In this document: piece after piece, positions 8,798-17,569 of the stretch
Position numbering within the stretch: the first letter of the stretch is position 1
Layout of the letters: each line of letters opens with the position of its first letter
DNA from: Erwinia aphidicola
Lineage (GTDB): Bacteria > Pseudomonadota > Gammaproteobacteria > Enterobacterales > Enterobacteriaceae
Assembly (NCBI RefSeq): GCF_014773485.1
Contig: NZ_JACXBP010000005.1
Coordinates: 186,001-250,000 of the forward strand
Reading direction: 5' to 3'
DNA length: 64,000 bases
The notes under the pieces: model-generated
The model's input: the letters and a program-made list of their open reading frames with translations, nothing else
Database searches by the model: none
Told to the model about the DNA's origin: nothing
Translations under genes and position numbers: made by a program

Positions 8798-9651
8798 AAT
8801 ATGACTATTGGCTACCCGGGGGCAGCCAGGGGGTATTGTTGATTCATGGCTTAACCGGAACGCCGACCGAAATGCGCGGCGCAGCGAGAGCGTTTAATCG
8901 CGCCGGTTTTACCGTCTATGCCCTCCAGCTGGCCGGGCATTGTGGCACGGTTGAAGACCTGGTCGCCACGCGCTGGCAGGACTGGTATCAGAGCGTGATC
9001 GACGGGGCGGATCGCTTGCGCCAGCAGGTCAGTACGCTGTTTGTTGCGGGGCTGTCAATGGGCGCATTGCTGGCGCTAAAGTACGCCTCTGACTATCCCA
9101 GCCGGGTTGACGGTGTGCTGGTTTATGCCGTTACCTTTCGCGGAGATGGCTGGAGCGTCCCAGCGCTAAAACGTATTGTCGGCCCCTGGCTACTGCAGTT
9201 GGCCGCACGACTGAAAATAGGCAGCTGCCGTTGCGTTGATGAACAGCCCCCCTACGGCATTCGTAATGAACGCCTGCGTAAAAAAATTGCGGCAAAGATG
9301 TTGAGCGGTAACAGCGCCGCCGCCGGGCTTCGGGGTACCCCGTGGGCATCGCTGAATGAAATGATCGTGCTGTCGCGCACGGTGCGTCTCAGGCTGCACT
9401 GCACCACTTCACCCTGCCTGATCCTGCACGCCAGCGAAGATGATATTTCCCACCGGCGCAATGCGGAACTGGTGCGCGACAGCGTGAGTGGCCCTGCAGA
9501 ACTGGTGCTGCTGGCCAATAGCTACCATATGATCACTATTGATAACGATCGCCATGAGCTTTTTCAGCGTTCCATCGCTTTTATCAATCACTTCACATCT
9601 CCTGACGGCACTCCCCGACCTGCGGTAGATGACGACCGCCTGCTGCAATGA
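8794..9651 (+). CDS. Alpha/beta hydrolase, Est30-like carboxylesterase
   Basis: Serine hydrolase of 285 residues. The oxyanion region is LLIHGLTGTPTEM (residues 15-27), the nucleophile elbow GLSMG has Ser88, and the acid and base are probably Asp216/217 (LHASEDDISH) and His245 (ANSYHMITID). It resembles monoglyceride lipase/Est30-type carboxylesterases, but the cap region (about 115-190) is larger and basic. It starts inside the stop of the phosphatase gene (ATGA) and ends inside the start of the first SMR-like gene. It probably hydrolyses an ester or amide intermediate of the pathway encoded here. No signal peptide. Confidence 0.82.
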   Translation: MKYDYWLPGGSQGVLLIHGLTGTPTEMRGAARAFNRAGFTVYALQLAGHCGTVEDLVATRWQDWYQSVIDGADRLRQQVSTLFVAGLSMGALLALKYASDYPSRVDGVLVYAVTFRGDGWSVPALKRIVGPWLLQLAARLKIGSCRCVDEQPPYGIRNERLRKKIAAKMLSGNSAAAGLRGTPWASLNEMIVLSRTVRLRLHCTTSPCLILHASEDDISHRRNAELVRDSVSGPAELVLLANSYHMITIDNDRHELFQRSIAFINHFTSPDGTPRPAVDDDRLLQ

Positions 9652-10004
9652 GCCGCCTGACGCTGCTGCTGTGGCTACTGACTACCCTGCTCGACTGCTG
9701 CGGGCAGCTCGCCTTTAAGACCGCAGCGCTAAGCAGCGCCCACAGTTCAGGCACGCAGCCGTGGCGTTATATGCTGGCCCGCCCCTGGGTCTGGCTGGGC
9801 TTTGTCAGTTACGCAGTCCAGTTTCTGCTGTGGCTGGCATTTCTCTCGCGGGTCGCGCTGTCGCAGGCCGTGCTGCTGGCATCGATTAACGTGGTAGCGA
9901 TCATGCTGGCAGCCCGCTGGTGCTTTAACGAACGTCTTACCCGCTGGCGGCTGGCCGGCATGCTGTTGATTTCACTGGGCGTTATTATCGTAGGGCTCGG
10001 CTGA
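9648..10004 (+). CDS. Half-size EamA/SMR-family transporter subunit 1
   Basis: A 118-residue four-helix membrane protein of the small multidrug resistance / EamA half type. It opens with LLLWLLTTLLDCCGQLAFKTAAL (helix 1 with a Gln-x-x-x-Lys feature) and has helices near 48-65, 70-90 and 100-118. It overlaps the esterase stop by four bases and the next transporter start by one base. The pairing of two non-identical half-size subunits mirrors ArnE/ArnF and EbrAB-like heterodimers, so it probably exports or flips the product of this cluster. Substrate unknown. Confidence 0.78.
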   Translation: MSRLTLLLWLLTTLLDCCGQLAFKTAALSSAHSSGTQPWRYMLARPWVWLGFVSYAVQFLLWLAFLSRVALSQAVLLASINVVAIMLAARWCFNERLTRWRLAGMLLISLGVIIVGLG

Positions 10005-10384
10005 TGAAAAAGTTTTACCTGGTCGGTTTTCTGACGCTACTGATGTTCGATACGCTGGCGCAGGTCAGTTTTAAGCTTGCCGCACTTCACGCGGCCCCAC
10101 TGACGCTGGATGCGGCATGGCTGTTACGCATATTTAGCCAGCTATGGATTTACGCTGCGCTGCTCGGCTATGCCGGGGCATTCTTTACCTGGATGAATTT
10201 GCTGAGGTCTGCCCCACTCGGCCCGGCGTTTGCCGCCTCGCACCTTGAGATCCTCAGCGTGACGCTGGTTTCCGTCTGGCTGTTCGATGATGCGTTAACG
10301 CTGGTCAAAGCCCTTGGCGGCCTGTTGATTCTCGCCGGCGTACTCTGCCTGGCGAAAGGGGAAACGGTGGCTCAGTCAGCATAA
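10004..10384 (+). CDS. Half-size EamA/SMR-family transporter subunit 2
   Basis: A 126-residue four-helix membrane protein, the presumed partner of the preceding gene. Its first helix (FLTLLMFDTLAQVSFKLAALHA) follows the same plan as subunit 1 (D/Q...FK pattern), and the last helix is LVKALGGLLILAGVLCLAKG. Its ATG shares one base with the TGA of subunit 1 (TGATG), so the two are translationally coupled in near-equal amounts. It ends 44 bases before the convergent aminotransferase stop codon. Confidence 0.78.
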   Translation: MKKFYLVGFLTLLMFDTLAQVSFKLAALHAAPLTLDAAWLLRIFSQLWIYAALLGYAGAFFTWMNLLRSAPLGPAFAASHLEILSVTLVSVWLFDDALTLVKALGGLLILAGVLCLAKGETVAQSA

Positions 10385-10407
10385 AAAGAGGCGCCAGATG
10401 GCACCTC
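10383..10407 (-). terminator. Rho-independent terminator of the aminotransferase gene
   Basis: On the minus strand GAGGTGCC / GGCGCCTC form a stem (one G-U pair, four-base loop) followed by TTTTT. It lies just beyond the aminotransferase stop codon and may also end the convergent operon. Confidence 0.75.
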
Positions 10408-10428
10408 AACAACGGAAATAAAGCAGGA

Positions 10429-11808
10429 TTAGCGCTGCTGTTTGGCGCGGGTCAATGCCTGGTCGAGCAGCGTTATGGCCTGGTCAATCTCCGCCCGACT
10501 GATTTCCAGTGAGGGTGCGAAGGTGATGACATTTTTATAGTAGCCGCCGACATCCAGCACCAGTCCGGTTTTCTGCCCCTGGTACTCCAGCGTGCCGGAG
10601 AGACCAATATCCACCATTTTGTCGAGCAGCGCTTTATCCGGGGTAAAGCCATCGGCCTGGCACAGCTCGGCGCGCAGGGCCAAGCCAAGACCATCGACAT
10701 CACCGATCTCTTTATGCTGGCGCTGCAGGGTTTTGAGCCCCTCCAGGAAATAAGCGCCTTTTTCTGATACCTGCTTTTCATAATCCTTCTCGGCCAGCAT
10801 CTGCATCACTTCCAGCCCCACCGCCGTTCCCAGCGGATTAGAGGCAAAGGTGGAGTGGGTGGAACCCACCGGGAAGATCTGCGGATTGATCATCTCTTCG
10901 CGTGCCCAAATTCCGGCGAGCGGGTTCAGTCCGTTGGTCAGCGCTTTGCCGAAGATCAGCACGTCCGGCGTTATACCAAAGTGTTCAACCGACCACAGTT
11001 TACCGGTGCGGTAAAAGCCCATCTGGATCTCATCCACCACCAGCAAAATACCGTGCTCATCCAGCACTTTTTTCAGCGCCGGGAAGAAATTGCGCGGTGG
11101 AATAACGTAACCGCCCGTGCCCTGAATCGGCTCAATATAAAAAGCCGCAAATTCCGCTTCGCGCACCCTGGGGTCCCAGACGCCGTGATACTCATTTTCA
11201 AACAGGCGGGCAAAATCGGCCACCAGCTTCTCGGCATACTCTTCCGCCGTCATCCCTCTTTGACGGCGGAAGGGATAGGGAAAGGGAATAAACTGGGCGC
11301 GTTCACCAAAGTGGCCGAAGCGGCGACGGTAACGATAGCTGGAGGTGATGGCAGAAGCGCCGAGCGTACGCCCGTGATAGCCGCCTTCAAAAGCAAACAT
11401 CCGGCTTTTGCCGTGGGTAAAATTGCGCACCAGCTTCAGCGAATCATCAACGGACTGCGACCCGCCCACGTTAAAATGCACCCGGCCCGGCAGGCCAAAT
11501 TTGCGCTCCATATCCTGAGCAATTACCTTCGACAGCTCAATTTTTGTCGGGTGCAGATACTGGCTCGCCAGCTGAGGCAGAACATCGATCTGTTTTTTCA
11601 GCGCGTTGTCGAGACGGGGATTGGCATAGCCGAAATTGACGGCGGAGTACCACATCTGCAGGTCCAGATAAGGGGTTCCCTGGGCATCAAACAGATAACT
11701 GCCCTGGCAGCGTTCAAAGATTTTGGGGGGATTAACATAGTGGACGGTATCACCGTGCGAACAGTACCTGGCTTCATCTGATAACAGCTGCTCTTCATTC
11801 ATGCTCAT
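10429..11808 (-). CDS. Class III PLP-dependent aminotransferase
   Basis: Fold-type I, class III aminotransferase of about 459 residues from the ATG at 11808, which has GGGA seven bases upstream. The longer frame starting at 11898 adds 30 residues unlike the family. Cofactor features are GGSQSVDDS (phosphate loop, about 115), the aromatic YHG (144-146), DE at 259-260 (VVDEIQMGF) and the Schiff-base lysine at 288 (IFGKALTNGLNP). The family acts on omega-amino groups of amines or amino acids. It converges on the phosphatase/hydrolase/SMR operon and probably belongs to the same pathway, supplying or removing an amino group. Substrate unknown. Confidence 0.85.
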   Translation of the reverse strand: MSMNEEQLLSDEARYCSHGDTVHYVNPPKIFERCQGSYLFDAQGTPYLDLQMWYSAVNFGYANPRLDNALKKQIDVLPQLASQYLHPTKIELSKVIAQDMERKFGLPGRVHFNVGGSQSVDDSLKLVRNFTHGKSRMFAFEGGYHGRTLGASAITSSYRYRRRFGHFGERAQFIPFPYPFRRQRGMTAEEYAEKLVADFARLFENEYHGVWDPRVREAEFAAFYIEPIQGTGGYVIPPRNFFPALKKVLDEHGILLVVDEIQMGFYRTGKLWSVEHFGITPDVLIFGKALTNGLNPLAGIWAREEMINPQIFPVGSTHSTFASNPLGTAVGLEVMQMLAEKDYEKQVSEKGAYFLEGLKTLQRQHKEIGDVDGLGLALRAELCQADGFTPDKALLDKMVDIGLSGTLEYQGQKTGLVLDVGGYYKNVITFAPSLEISRAEIDQAITLLDQALTRAKQQR

Positions 11809-12011
11809 AGCATTTCCCGCATTTTCATTTTGAGAAGTGCGAGTATATCTGTTGGGTTTTATATTTAATGTAGTGAAAGGGTGATATTGAAGCGGCATTG
11901 ATATTATGCGCAGGAATCGTCAAACGACACCTCAGGAAATAACAAACCAATAAAATAAATAATAAATTACATTTCAAAATCGTGGTTATAATTTCAAAAC
12001 ATACAATTACA

Positions 12012-12043
12012 GGCAGCCCGAATGAGTGACTCTTCAGGCTGCC
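12012..12043 (-). terminator. Hairpin downstream of yohP
   Basis: GGCAGCC and GGCTGCC form a seven-base stem around an 18-base loop just after the yohP stop codon. The U-tract is poor, so termination efficiency is uncertain. Confidence 0.5.
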
Positions 12044-12054
12044 AGAACGTAATC

Positions 12055-12138
12055 TTAGAATATCAACTTAAACACGCCCGTCACTGTTAATAAGCCAACG
12101 ATAAAGATGATCGCAATAATCCAAAGGATAATTTTCAT
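12055..12138 (-). CDS. yohP: Small membrane protein YohP
   Basis: A 27-residue hydrophobic protein beginning MKIILWIIAIIFIVGLL and ending GVFKLIF. It matches E. coli YohP at most positions, including the GLLxVTGVFKxIF ending. YohP is a single-pass inner-membrane microprotein whose molecular role is poorly defined. A ribosome site (AGAGGG) lies upstream of the ATG. It follows the terminator of the gluconate-type permease gene and has its own hairpin downstream, so it is probably an independent unit. Confidence 0.85.
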   Translation of the reverse strand: MKIILWIIAIIFIVGLLTVTGVFKLIF

Positions 12139-12155
12139 TCCATGCCCTCTAATGT

Positions 12156-12184
12156 AAAAAAAAGTCACTACGTTGTAGTGACTT
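12156..12184 (-). terminator. Rho-independent terminator of the ygbN-otn operon
   Basis: A perfect ten-base stem, AAGTCACTAC / GTAGTGACTT with a three-base loop, is followed on the minus strand by eight T. It lies 50 bases after the permease stop codon and separates that operon from yohP. Confidence 0.92.
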
Positions 12185-12234
12185 GAGTATAGAAGAAGAT
12201 AACTGATTCGCCTGGTTTGCGATGTTACCCGCTG

Positions 12235-13590
12235 TTACAGCAGCGCTGACAGCAGCCACACCAGCACAAAACCGGTCAGCCCCATCGCGGTAGTCAGCAC
12301 GGTCCAGGTTTTCAGACCGTCGGCCACGGACAGGCCGAGATAGCGCGTCACCACCCAGAAGCCGGCATCATTGACGTGCGACAGGCCCAGCGCACCAAAG
12401 CAGGCCGAGAGCGTGACAAGCACCAGCTGAATGTCGCTAATGCCCGCTACCGCCTGGGTCAGCAGACCGCTGGTGGTGAGGATCGCCACGGTCGCGGACC
12501 CCTGCGAAGCGCGCAGCGCCAGCGACAGAATAAACGCAGCGGGGATCAGCGGCAGATGAATGGTTTCCAGCGACAGCGCCAGCGCTTTACCCACCCCGGA
12601 CTCCACCAGCACCTTACCGAATGCCCCACCGGCGCCCGCCACCAGGATCACTCCGGCAGAGCTGGGGATCGCGCGGTCCAGCATATCGCTCAGCTTGTCA
12701 CGGCTCCAGCCACGGCGCAGACCGAGCAGCCAGGCCGATAGCGCCAGCGCAATCAGCAGCGCAATCGCTGGCGTACCGATCAGGGTTAACAGCTGGCGCA
12801 GCGTATTGCCTTCCGGCAGCACGGTATGCGCCAGCGTCCCGACCACGATCAGCACAATCGGCACGACAATCAGCGAAGAGATCAGCAGCGCGCCTGGCGG
12901 CTTCTCCTGGTTCTGGCGCGGGCTGTTTTCCGGTTTTGCCAGCTGCAGCTGCTCCAGCACGCTGAGCGACAGATGATACTGACGGCGGTTCATCGCTTTC
13001 GCCACGAAGTACCCCACTACGCCCACCGGGATCGATATCGCAATCCCCAGCAGCATCAGCCAGCCCATGTCGGTCCCCAGCAGTCCGGCCGCGGCCGCAG
13101 CGCCGGGGTGAGTCGGCAGCGCCACATGAACGGTCAGCATCACGCCCGCCATTGGCAGGCCATACTTCAGCGGCGAGACGCGGGCCACTTTGGTAAAACC
13201 GTAGATCAGTGGAATAACAATAATAAAGCCGACTTCAAAAAAGACCGGAATACCCAGAATAAACGCTGCCATGGTGAGCGCCGCGACGGTGCGTTTAATC
13301 CCCAGCGTATGGGTAAAGCGCTGCGCCAGCGATTCTGCTCCGCCGGAGGCTTCAATAATTGCGCCGAGCATCGCCCCCAGCACAATAATGATGGTGATGG
13401 ACCCCAGCAGACCGCCCATTCCTGAGACGATCACTTTCATAATATTATCTGCCGGGATGCCGGTAGCCATCGCCACCATCAGGCTGACAACCAGCAGAGC
13501 GACAAACGGGTGGATCTTTATTTTAATCACCAGCAGCAGCAGTATCAGCACGCTGGCCACAGCAATGGTTAAGAGCAGGGCGGTGGACAT
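12235..13590 (-). CDS. ygbN: GntP-family sugar-acid permease (YgbN type)
   Basis: Inner-membrane proton symporter of 451 residues in the GntP/gluconate family, with about 12-14 hydrophobic helices. Family landmarks include GGLLGSITIIIVLGAMLGAII, FFEVGFIIVIPLIYG and TVHVALPTHPGAAAAAGLL. It closes the otnI-otnC-otnK-ltnD operon, as ygbN does in E. coli, so its substrate is most likely a four-carbon acid such as threonate or erythronate rather than gluconate. It starts about 97 bases after otnI, and a strong terminator follows its stop. Confidence 0.87.
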   Translation of the reverse strand: MSTALLLTIAVASVLILLLLVIKIKIHPFVALLVVSLMVAMATGIPADNIMKVIVSGMGGLLGSITIIIVLGAMLGAIIEASGGAESLAQRFTHTLGIKRTVAALTMAAFILGIPVFFEVGFIIVIPLIYGFTKVARVSPLKYGLPMAGVMLTVHVALPTHPGAAAAAGLLGTDMGWLMLLGIAISIPVGVVGYFVAKAMNRRQYHLSLSVLEQLQLAKPENSPRQNQEKPPGALLISSLIVVPIVLIVVGTLAHTVLPEGNTLRQLLTLIGTPAIALLIALALSAWLLGLRRGWSRDKLSDMLDRAIPSSAGVILVAGAGGAFGKVLVESGVGKALALSLETIHLPLIPAAFILSLALRASQGSATVAILTTSGLLTQAVAGISDIQLVLVTLSACFGALGLSHVNDAGFWVVTRYLGLSVADGLKTWTVLTTAMGLTGFVLVWLLSALL

Positions 13591-13687
13591 CTTTCAGACC
13601 TCATTATCGTTATATTGCCGCCGGATTCAGGCCGCAAGATTTCAGCGCTGCGCGTCATAAACACGCAGCGTTTAGCTAAACGTCCGC

Positions 13688-14464
13688 TTATTTATAGGCT
13701 GAGAACCAGCCCAGTCCTTCCAGCGTGGTGGTTCGTGGGAAATATTCGCAGCCGATCCAGCCCTGATACCCGCTGCTGTCCAGCAGATCGAACAGCCAGG
13801 GATAATTGATCTCGCCTTCATCCGGCTCGTGACGATCCGGGGCAGAGGCGATCTGAATATGCTGATACTGCCCGGCAAACGCGGTGATCAGGTGGCTTAA
13901 ATTGCCGTCCACCCGCTGCGCGTGGAACAGATCGAGCTGGCTGTACACGCCAGGCCGGTCGATGCGCTTCACCATCTCCAGCACCTGATACTGGCTTGAG
14001 TAGAGATAGCCCGGCTTGGTTTGGGGATTTAACGCTTCCAGCAGAATGCGCACGCCGTGCGGGGCAAACTTATCGGCGGCATAGCGCACGTTGTCGATAA
14101 AGGTGCGGCAGTACGCCTGGCGATCGGCCCCCTCCGGCACCACTGCCGCCATGATATGCACCTGGCGACAGTCAAGCGCCAGCGCGTACTCCAGCGCGTT
14201 ATCGATATCGCGACGCGCATCTTCTTCACGCCCCGGGATGGCGGAAACGCCCCACTCCCCGGCGGCAGTGTTGCCCGGTGCGGTATTAAACAGCACCAGC
14301 TCAAGCTGATTGCGCGATAACGCCTGCTTCAGCTGCGCAGCGTCATACTCATAGGGAAACAGAAACTCCACCCCACGAAAACCGGCCTGCGCCGCGGCGT
14401 CGAAGCGCTCCATAAAGGGAACTTCGTTAAACAGGGTCGAGAGGTTAGCAGCAAACTTAGGCAT
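13688..14464 (-). CDS. otnI: 2-oxo-tetronate isomerase OtnI (hydroxypyruvate isomerase-like)
   Basis: TIM-barrel isomerase of 258 residues in the AP-endonuclease-2/hydroxypyruvate isomerase group. In the acid-sugar pathway it interconverts 2-oxo- and 3-oxo-tetronate. The start [21 protein letters not shown] and the segments [23 protein letters not shown] and [18 protein letters not shown] (metal and substrate region) are typical. It begins two bases after the otnC stop codon. Function rests on the family and on complete conservation of operon order with E. coli ygbM. Confidence 0.9.
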   Translation of the reverse strand: MPKFAANLSTLFNEVPFMERFDAAAQAGFRGVEFLFPYEYDAAQLKQALSRNQLELVLFNTAPGNTAAGEWGVSAIPGREEDARRDIDNALEYALALDCRQVHIMAAVVPEGADRQAYCRTFIDNVRYAADKFAPHGVRILLEALNPQTKPGYLYSSQYQVLEMVKRIDRPGVYSQLDLFHAQRVDGNLSHLITAFAGQYQHIQIASAPDRHEPDEGEINYPWLFDLLDSSGYQGWIGCEYFPRTTTLEGLGWFSAYK

Positions 14465-14466
14465 GT

Positions 14467-15090
14467 TCAGCTCCGTAATTCAGCCACTTCGGCATCGTTG
14501 AGATATCGAATCGGGCGGTCACCCAGGGTAAAGATCAGCCGGGCAGTCTCTTCCAGCTCTTCGGTATTATCTGCCGCTTCGCGCAGGGTTTTCCCCACCA
14601 CCACCGGGCCGTGGTTAGCCAGCAGGAATGCCTTATAGTGCGGAGCCAGTTTCGCGAGATCCTCTCCCAGCCGTGCATCGCCCGGACGGTAATAGGGCAC
14701 CACCGGCACATCGCCGACGCGCATCACCACATACGGCGTGAACGGGCGAATGCAGTTCTGGGTATCCAACCCTTCCAGGCAGGAGAGCGCGGTCAGGTAG
14801 AGGCAGTGCAGATGCACAATCGCCCCGGCTTGCGGGTTGTTGAGGTAGATAGCCCGGTGGAAGCTGATCTCTTTCGAGGGTTTATCCCCACCTATCCACT
14901 CCCCTTCCGGCGTCACTTTTGATAAGCGATCGGCGACCAGTTCGCCAAGACAGGACCCGGTCGGCGTCGCCAGCAGGGTGCCATCTTCCAGACGCATCGA
15001 TAAATTACCTGCCGAGCCGGTGGCATAACCGCGTTGGAAAAACGAGGCGCCTAATCGCACCATCTCTTCACGTGCCTGTTGCTCTGTCAT
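14467..15090 (-). CDS. otnC: 3-oxo-tetronate 4-phosphate decarboxylase OtnC
   Basis: Class II aldolase/adducin-type zinc enzyme of 207 residues that decarboxylates 3-oxo-tetronate 4-phosphate to dihydroxyacetone phosphate. Metal-binding histidines are visible in [13 protein letters not shown], and a further one is in [12 protein letters not shown]. The N-terminal [17 protein letters not shown] and TPTGSCLG match the fold. The start overlaps the otnK stop by four bases. Equivalent of E. coli ygbL. Confidence 0.9.
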   Translation of the reverse strand: MTEQQAREEMVRLGASFFQRGYATGSAGNLSMRLEDGTLLATPTGSCLGELVADRLSKVTPEGEWIGGDKPSKEISFHRAIYLNNPQAGAIVHLHCLYLTALSCLEGLDTQNCIRPFTPYVVMRVGDVPVVPYYRPGDARLGEDLAKLAPHYKAFLLANHGPVVVGKTLREAADNTEELEETARLIFTLGDRPIRYLNDAEVAELRS

Positions 15091-16349
15091 ACTGTGAACT
15101 CCGTCTGTGCGCGGGCAAAAAAGTTTTCATCGCCGAAATTACCGGATTTGAGCGCCAGCGAAACCGGCTGCCCGACGCCGCGCACCCAGGGAACGCCAGG
15201 AGAGATGGCCGGGCCAATATGGAAGGCATGAATGCCCAGCGTCTGTGCCACCACGCCGGAGGTCTCGCCCCCTGCGACGATAAAGCGCTGCCAGCCTCGC
15301 TGCTGCAGTTCGCGCACCACGGCAGCAAACAGCTGTTCAATCGCTTCGCTGCTGTGCTGGGCGCCGTACTGCTGCTGAATACGCTGCAGCACTTGCGGTT
15401 CGGCGGTGGCAAACAGCAGCGGGGCCAGCGCGTCAGTTTCATGCTCAGCCACCCAGTCGCATAGCGCGATGGCATACTCATCCCGCTGGTTGAGCGCACG
15501 TTCAACATCCACCGCCTGCGCCGCAGCCTGCTGGCGATAGCGCGCTACCTGGCGGTTAGTCATGGTTGAGCAGGAGCCAGAGAGCACCACGGCACGCTCG
15601 CCCTGCGGCGCACCAGCGGCCTGAGCCTGAGCGCTGTCGTGCGCTGCGTTGGCCCACTGACGCGCCAGGCCGATTGCCAGCCCGGAACCGCCGGTGACCA
15701 GCCGCATGTCGCGCAGCGCTTCGCCCTGGGTCAGCAGATGCTGTTCATTCAGCGCATCCAGCACCACGTAGCGCACACCCTGCTCTTGCAGCGCGCTCAG
15801 CGCTGCGCGCACGGCAGCGGCCCCGCGATCCAGCGTCGGGCTGGCAACCAGTCCTGCCTTACCGCGACTCTGCGCTTCCATCAGGCGCAGCAGATTACTG
15901 TCGGTCATCGGCGTTACCGGATGGTGGCGCATGCCGGAATCGGACAGCAGCTGGTCCATCACGAAAAGATGCCCCTGATACACCGTGCGGCCATTGACCG
16001 GCAGCGACGGGGAGATAATGGTTTGCGATTCACCCAGCGCATCCAGCAGCGCATCGGTCACCGGGCCAATATTGCCCTGGGCGGTGCTGTCGAAGGTGGA
16101 GCAGTATTTAAAATAGAAGCGCTCGCAGCCCTGCTGCTGTAGCCACTGCAACGCCTGGAGAGAATCTGCCACCGCTTTTTCAGGCGCACAGGAGCGCGAC
16201 TTCAGGCTGACCACAATCGCATCGGCGTTCAGCTCCAGCGCCTCAGCAGGCACGCCATTCACCTGTACGGTGGACATGCCGTTCTGCACCAGGAAGCTGG
16301 CGATATCGGTCGCCCCGGTAAAATCATCTGCAATCACACCAAGACGCAT
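15087..16349 (-). CDS. otnK: 3-oxo-tetronate kinase OtnK (DUF1537 family)
   Basis: Four-carbon acid sugar kinase of 420 residues. The N-terminal domain begins MRLGVIADDFTGATDIAS, the hallmark of the DUF1537 kinases, and includes the KYCSTFDST substrate segment. The C-terminal nucleotide-binding domain has SGSCSTMTNRQV and IVAGGETSGVVAQTLG. It phosphorylates 3-oxo-tetronate at C4 before decarboxylation by OtnC. Its ATG shares one base with the ltnD stop (TAATG). E. coli counterpart ygbK. Strong assignment. Confidence 0.92.
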   Translation of the reverse strand: MRLGVIADDFTGATDIASFLVQNGMSTVQVNGVPAEALELNADAIVVSLKSRSCAPEKAVADSLQALQWLQQQGCERFYFKYCSTFDSTAQGNIGPVTDALLDALGESQTIISPSLPVNGRTVYQGHLFVMDQLLSDSGMRHHPVTPMTDSNLLRLMEAQSRGKAGLVASPTLDRGAAAVRAALSALQEQGVRYVVLDALNEQHLLTQGEALRDMRLVTGGSGLAIGLARQWANAAHDSAQAQAAGAPQGERAVVLSGSCSTMTNRQVARYRQQAAAQAVDVERALNQRDEYAIALCDWVAEHETDALAPLLFATAEPQVLQRIQQQYGAQHSSEAIEQLFAAVVRELQQRGWQRFIVAGGETSGVVAQTLGIHAFHIGPAISPGVPWVRGVGQPVSLALKSGNFGDENFFARAQTEFTV

Positions 16350-17263
16350 TATTCCTGCTCCTTTTTACCCGGCAACGTAATGCCGCTGAAAATTTTGATC
16401 ACCGCGCTGTCATCTTCACGGCCATAGCCTGCGTTGCTGGCGGAGGTGAACATATTAAAAGCGGTGGAGGCCAGCGGCAGCGGGAAGTGCAGTGCTTTGG
16501 CGGTATCGGCAACCAGGCCAAGATCTTTCACAAAGATGTCGACCGCCGATTTTGGCGAGTAGTCGCCATCAACCACGTGGCGCATGCGGTTTTCAAACAT
16601 CCAGGAGTTACCCGCCGCGTTAGTCACCACGTCATACATGGTATCGAGCGGGATACCGGCCCGGGCGGCGAGCGCCATCGCTTCAGCCCCGGCAGCGATA
16701 TGCACGCCTGCCAGCAGCTGATGGATAATTTTCACGGTCGAGCCGAGGCCGATTTCCGCGCCGATGCGATATACTTTGCCCGCCACCGCATCCAGCACCG
16801 GTTGCAGCAGTGTAAACGCCTGCTCGCTACCGGAGGCCATCACCGTCATCTCACCGCTAGCTGCCTTAGCCGCTCCGCCGGAAACCGGCGCATCCAGCAT
16901 GATCAGCTGATGGGCCGCCAGCTGCTGTTCAATCGCCAGCGCATCCTGAGAAGAGATGGTCGAGGAGACCATGACCGCCGTTCCCGGCTTCAGCTTTGCT
17001 GCCAGCCCGCTCTCGCTAAACAGGATCTGCTTCACCTGTGCGGCATTCACCACCAGCAGCACGACGGCGTCCAGCTGCGCGGCAAAGCTATCGGCGCGGG
17101 GTTCGGCAGCCACGGCACCGCTGTCGCGCAGGGTTTGCAGCGCGGTCGGGTTGAGATCGACGCCGTAAGTTTTCAGGCCAGCTTTAATACAGGATTGCGC
17201 CGCACCCATCCCCATAGAACCGAGGCCAACGACACAGACCGACATAGATGTTGCGTTTGACAT
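16349..17263 (-). CDS. ltnD: L-threonate dehydrogenase LtnD (beta-hydroxyacid dehydrogenase)
   Basis: NAD-dependent beta-hydroxyacid dehydrogenase of 304 residues, first gene of the operon. The Rossmann motif is VVGLGSMGMG, the substrate loop is APVSGGAAKAASG, and the catalytic lysine lies in GLGSTVKIIHQLLAG. In this operon context it oxidises L-threonate (or a related four-carbon acid) to the 2-oxo acid. It is divergent from the DeoR regulator across a 306-base gap with repeated GGTGA motifs. Counterpart of E. coli ygbJ. Confidence 0.9.
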   Translation of the reverse strand: MSNATSMSVCVVGLGSMGMGAAQSCIKAGLKTYGVDLNPTALQTLRDSGAVAAEPRADSFAAQLDAVVLLVVNAAQVKQILFSESGLAAKLKPGTAVMVSSTISSQDALAIEQQLAAHQLIMLDAPVSGGAAKAASGEMTVMASGSEQAFTLLQPVLDAVAGKVYRIGAEIGLGSTVKIIHQLLAGVHIAAGAEAMALAARAGIPLDTMYDVVTNAAGNSWMFENRMRHVVDGDYSPKSAVDIFVKDLGLVADTAKALHFPLPLASTAFNMFTSASNAGYGREDDSAVIKIFSGITLPGKKEQE

Positions 17264-17569
17264 ACGCTCTCCGTGTTAATTTTGGTGATTATTTGTTTTG
17301 TTGTGTGAAGTATAGGCGCTTTATGGTGATAATTTGGTGACCACGCTCACATTAATTAACAAGAGAAAGCGCATATTTCACAACGCTTAACATCTTTAAC
17401 TCATCCGCTCACGCTGGCAAATAGAATTAATTTCAATGACTTATCTAAAGGGTAATGCGAATAGCATCATGCTCAGCAGGGAATAACGTGATAATTTGAT
17501 AAAAATTGTGGTGCAGAGCCGCGCTGCGCTCCGTTACACTCTGATAAACCGTTAATTTCAGGAGCTGCG
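17264..17569. promoter_or_regulatory. Divergent control region of the otn operon and its DeoR regulator
   Basis: A 306-base AT-rich gap. Three related motifs, TTTGGTGA at 17281-17288, TATGGTGAT around 17322-17330 and TTTGGTGA at 17333-17340, sit close to the ltnD start and are plausible operator units for the DeoR-type protein. The regulator start at 17570 has AGGAG upstream. No ORF is supported here. Confidence 0.5.
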
